5,967 bases of DNA from Prevotellaceae bacterium. Lineage in GTDB: Bacteria; Bacteroidota; Bacteroidia; Bacteroidales; UBA932. Every line of letters starts with the position of its first letter. Positions within the stretch are counted from its first letter, which is position 1. Below, piece after piece: positions 5,333 to 5,967 of this stretch. Where the stretch lies: positions 1 through 5,967 of the forward strand of contig JAITOP010000028.1 of assembly GCA_031289895.1 (NCBI GenBank), given 5' to 3'. A program made the translations under genes and the position numbers. The notes beneath the pieces are model-generated. The model made no database searches. It was not told where the DNA came from and saw nothing but the letters and a program-made list of their open reading frames with translations.

Positions 5333-5967
5333 ATGAAGAAATTTTATATTTTGTTTATGATATGCGCGATTGTTGCATGCAAAGGCGCGAAAAAAATCCC
5401 TAATGTTGACAATATTAATGTTAACGTAGAAATAGTGAGATTTGATAAGGATATTTTTTCAATAAACGATGCTGATATTTTGCGAGAAAAATATGGTAGT
5501 TTTTTTGATAATTTTTGCGATTTTGTTATTGGAGTAGGAACACCTGATAATGTTGATTTTCAAGATAATTTCAACAGTTTTCGCAACGACAGCATTGTAT
5601 TGCTTGCACAAAACAAAGCGGCGGAAATGCTGAATAATTACGAATCGACTTTGAACGCCGATTTAACTCAGGCATTTAAATTTTACAAATACTATTTTCC
5701 CGAAAATGCTATTCCTCAAATATATATCTACACTTCGGGCTTTAATCATTCGCTGATTATTGGCGAAAACATTATAGGAATTGGCATGGATAAATTTTTA
5801 GGAAGCGATGAAGATATTTATAAATCGCTTGGTTTCAGCAATTATCTCATTCAAAATATGAAAAAAGAACGCATCGTTTGCGAAGTGGCAGGAACTGTTG
5901 CCGTAGATAAATTTCCACTCGAAAATACACATCCCACGCTCATAGAAAAAATGATTTACGAAGGCAA
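5333..5967 (+). CDS. GldB-like lipoprotein (3' end outside window)
   Basis: An open frame from the ATG at 5333 runs to the window edge, giving 211 complete codons. It begins MKKFYILFMICAIVACKGAKK, a lipoprotein signal with lipobox IVAC, so Cys16 should be lipidated. The following sequence includes VEIVRFDKDIFSIN (about 32-45), YYFPENAIPQIYIYTSGFNHSLIIGENIIGIGMDKFLG (about 120-160, quoted here as landmarks YIYTSGF and GIGMDKFLG) and YKSLGFSNYLIQNM. The combination of RFDKDIF, YTSGF and GIGMDKFLG matches what I recall of the gliding-motility lipoprotein GldB family. GldB is needed for gliding in Flavobacterium, but homologues also occur in non-gliding Bacteroidetes, so motility should not be assumed. 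The gene is separated from the nadD-surE unit by 84 bases of repeats. Confidence 0.8.
   Translation, partial: MKKFYILFMICAIVACKGAKKIPNVDNINVNVEIVRFDKDIFSINDADILREKYGSFFDNFCDFVIGVGTPDNVDFQDNFNSFRNDSIVLLAQNKAAEMLNNYESTLNADLTQAFKFYKYYFPENAIPQIYIYTSGFNHSLIIGENIIGIGMDKFLGSDEDIYKSLGFSNYLIQNMKKERIVCEVAGTVAVDKFPLENTHPTLIEKMIYEG

Overview
The window looks like a chromosomal segment of a low-GC member of the Bacteroidetes/Bacteroidota. The reasons are: a Bacteroidetes-type -7 promoter element (TAnnTTTG) in front of nadD, no Shine-Dalgarno sequences ahead of the starts, a lipoprotein resembling GldB (a Bacteroidetes-specific family), an HTH protein of a type I recognise from Bacteroidetes antitoxins, and AT-rich, short-period intergenic repeats. 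I would not name a genus.

Layout. Positions 1-494 (minus) hold the 5' part of an AT-rich gene for a small two-helix membrane protein; its 3' end lies outside the window. Positions 495-751 are non-coding and contain three successive short-period repeat tracts (9, 8 and 7 bp). Positions 752-2742 (minus) are a tightly packed unit, transcribed in the order XRE-family HTH protein, CdaA-type diadenylate cyclase, secreted esterase, with gaps of 14 and 24 bases. Positions 2743-3090 are a divergent intergenic region with an A/T tract, a perfect GC-rich hairpin, a weak terminator-like hairpin with a T8 run, and the nadD promoter. Positions 3091-5248 (plus) hold nadD, surE, a three-helix small membrane protein and a small secreted protein, closely spaced, with nadD and surE overlapping by 11 bases. 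Positions 5249-5332 are two consecutive period-7 repeat tracts that run directly into the start codon of a GldB-like lipoprotein gene (5333 to the window edge, incomplete).

Function. The plus-strand unit combines housekeeping nucleotide metabolism (NadD in NAD synthesis, SurE as a nucleoside monophosphate phosphatase) with unknown envelope proteins. The minus-strand unit joins the enzyme that makes cyclic di-AMP to a DNA-binding protein and a secreted alpha/beta-hydrolase. That combination, with the HTH protein resembling an antitoxin that has lost its toxin, is the most interesting genetic arrangement here. No clear new defence system, CRISPR array, transposase, tRNA or rRNA was seen. The most unusual non-coding signals are the repeat tracts, of which one 7-bp family occurs twice in the same orientation relative to transcription, and the hairpin element at about 2818-2945.
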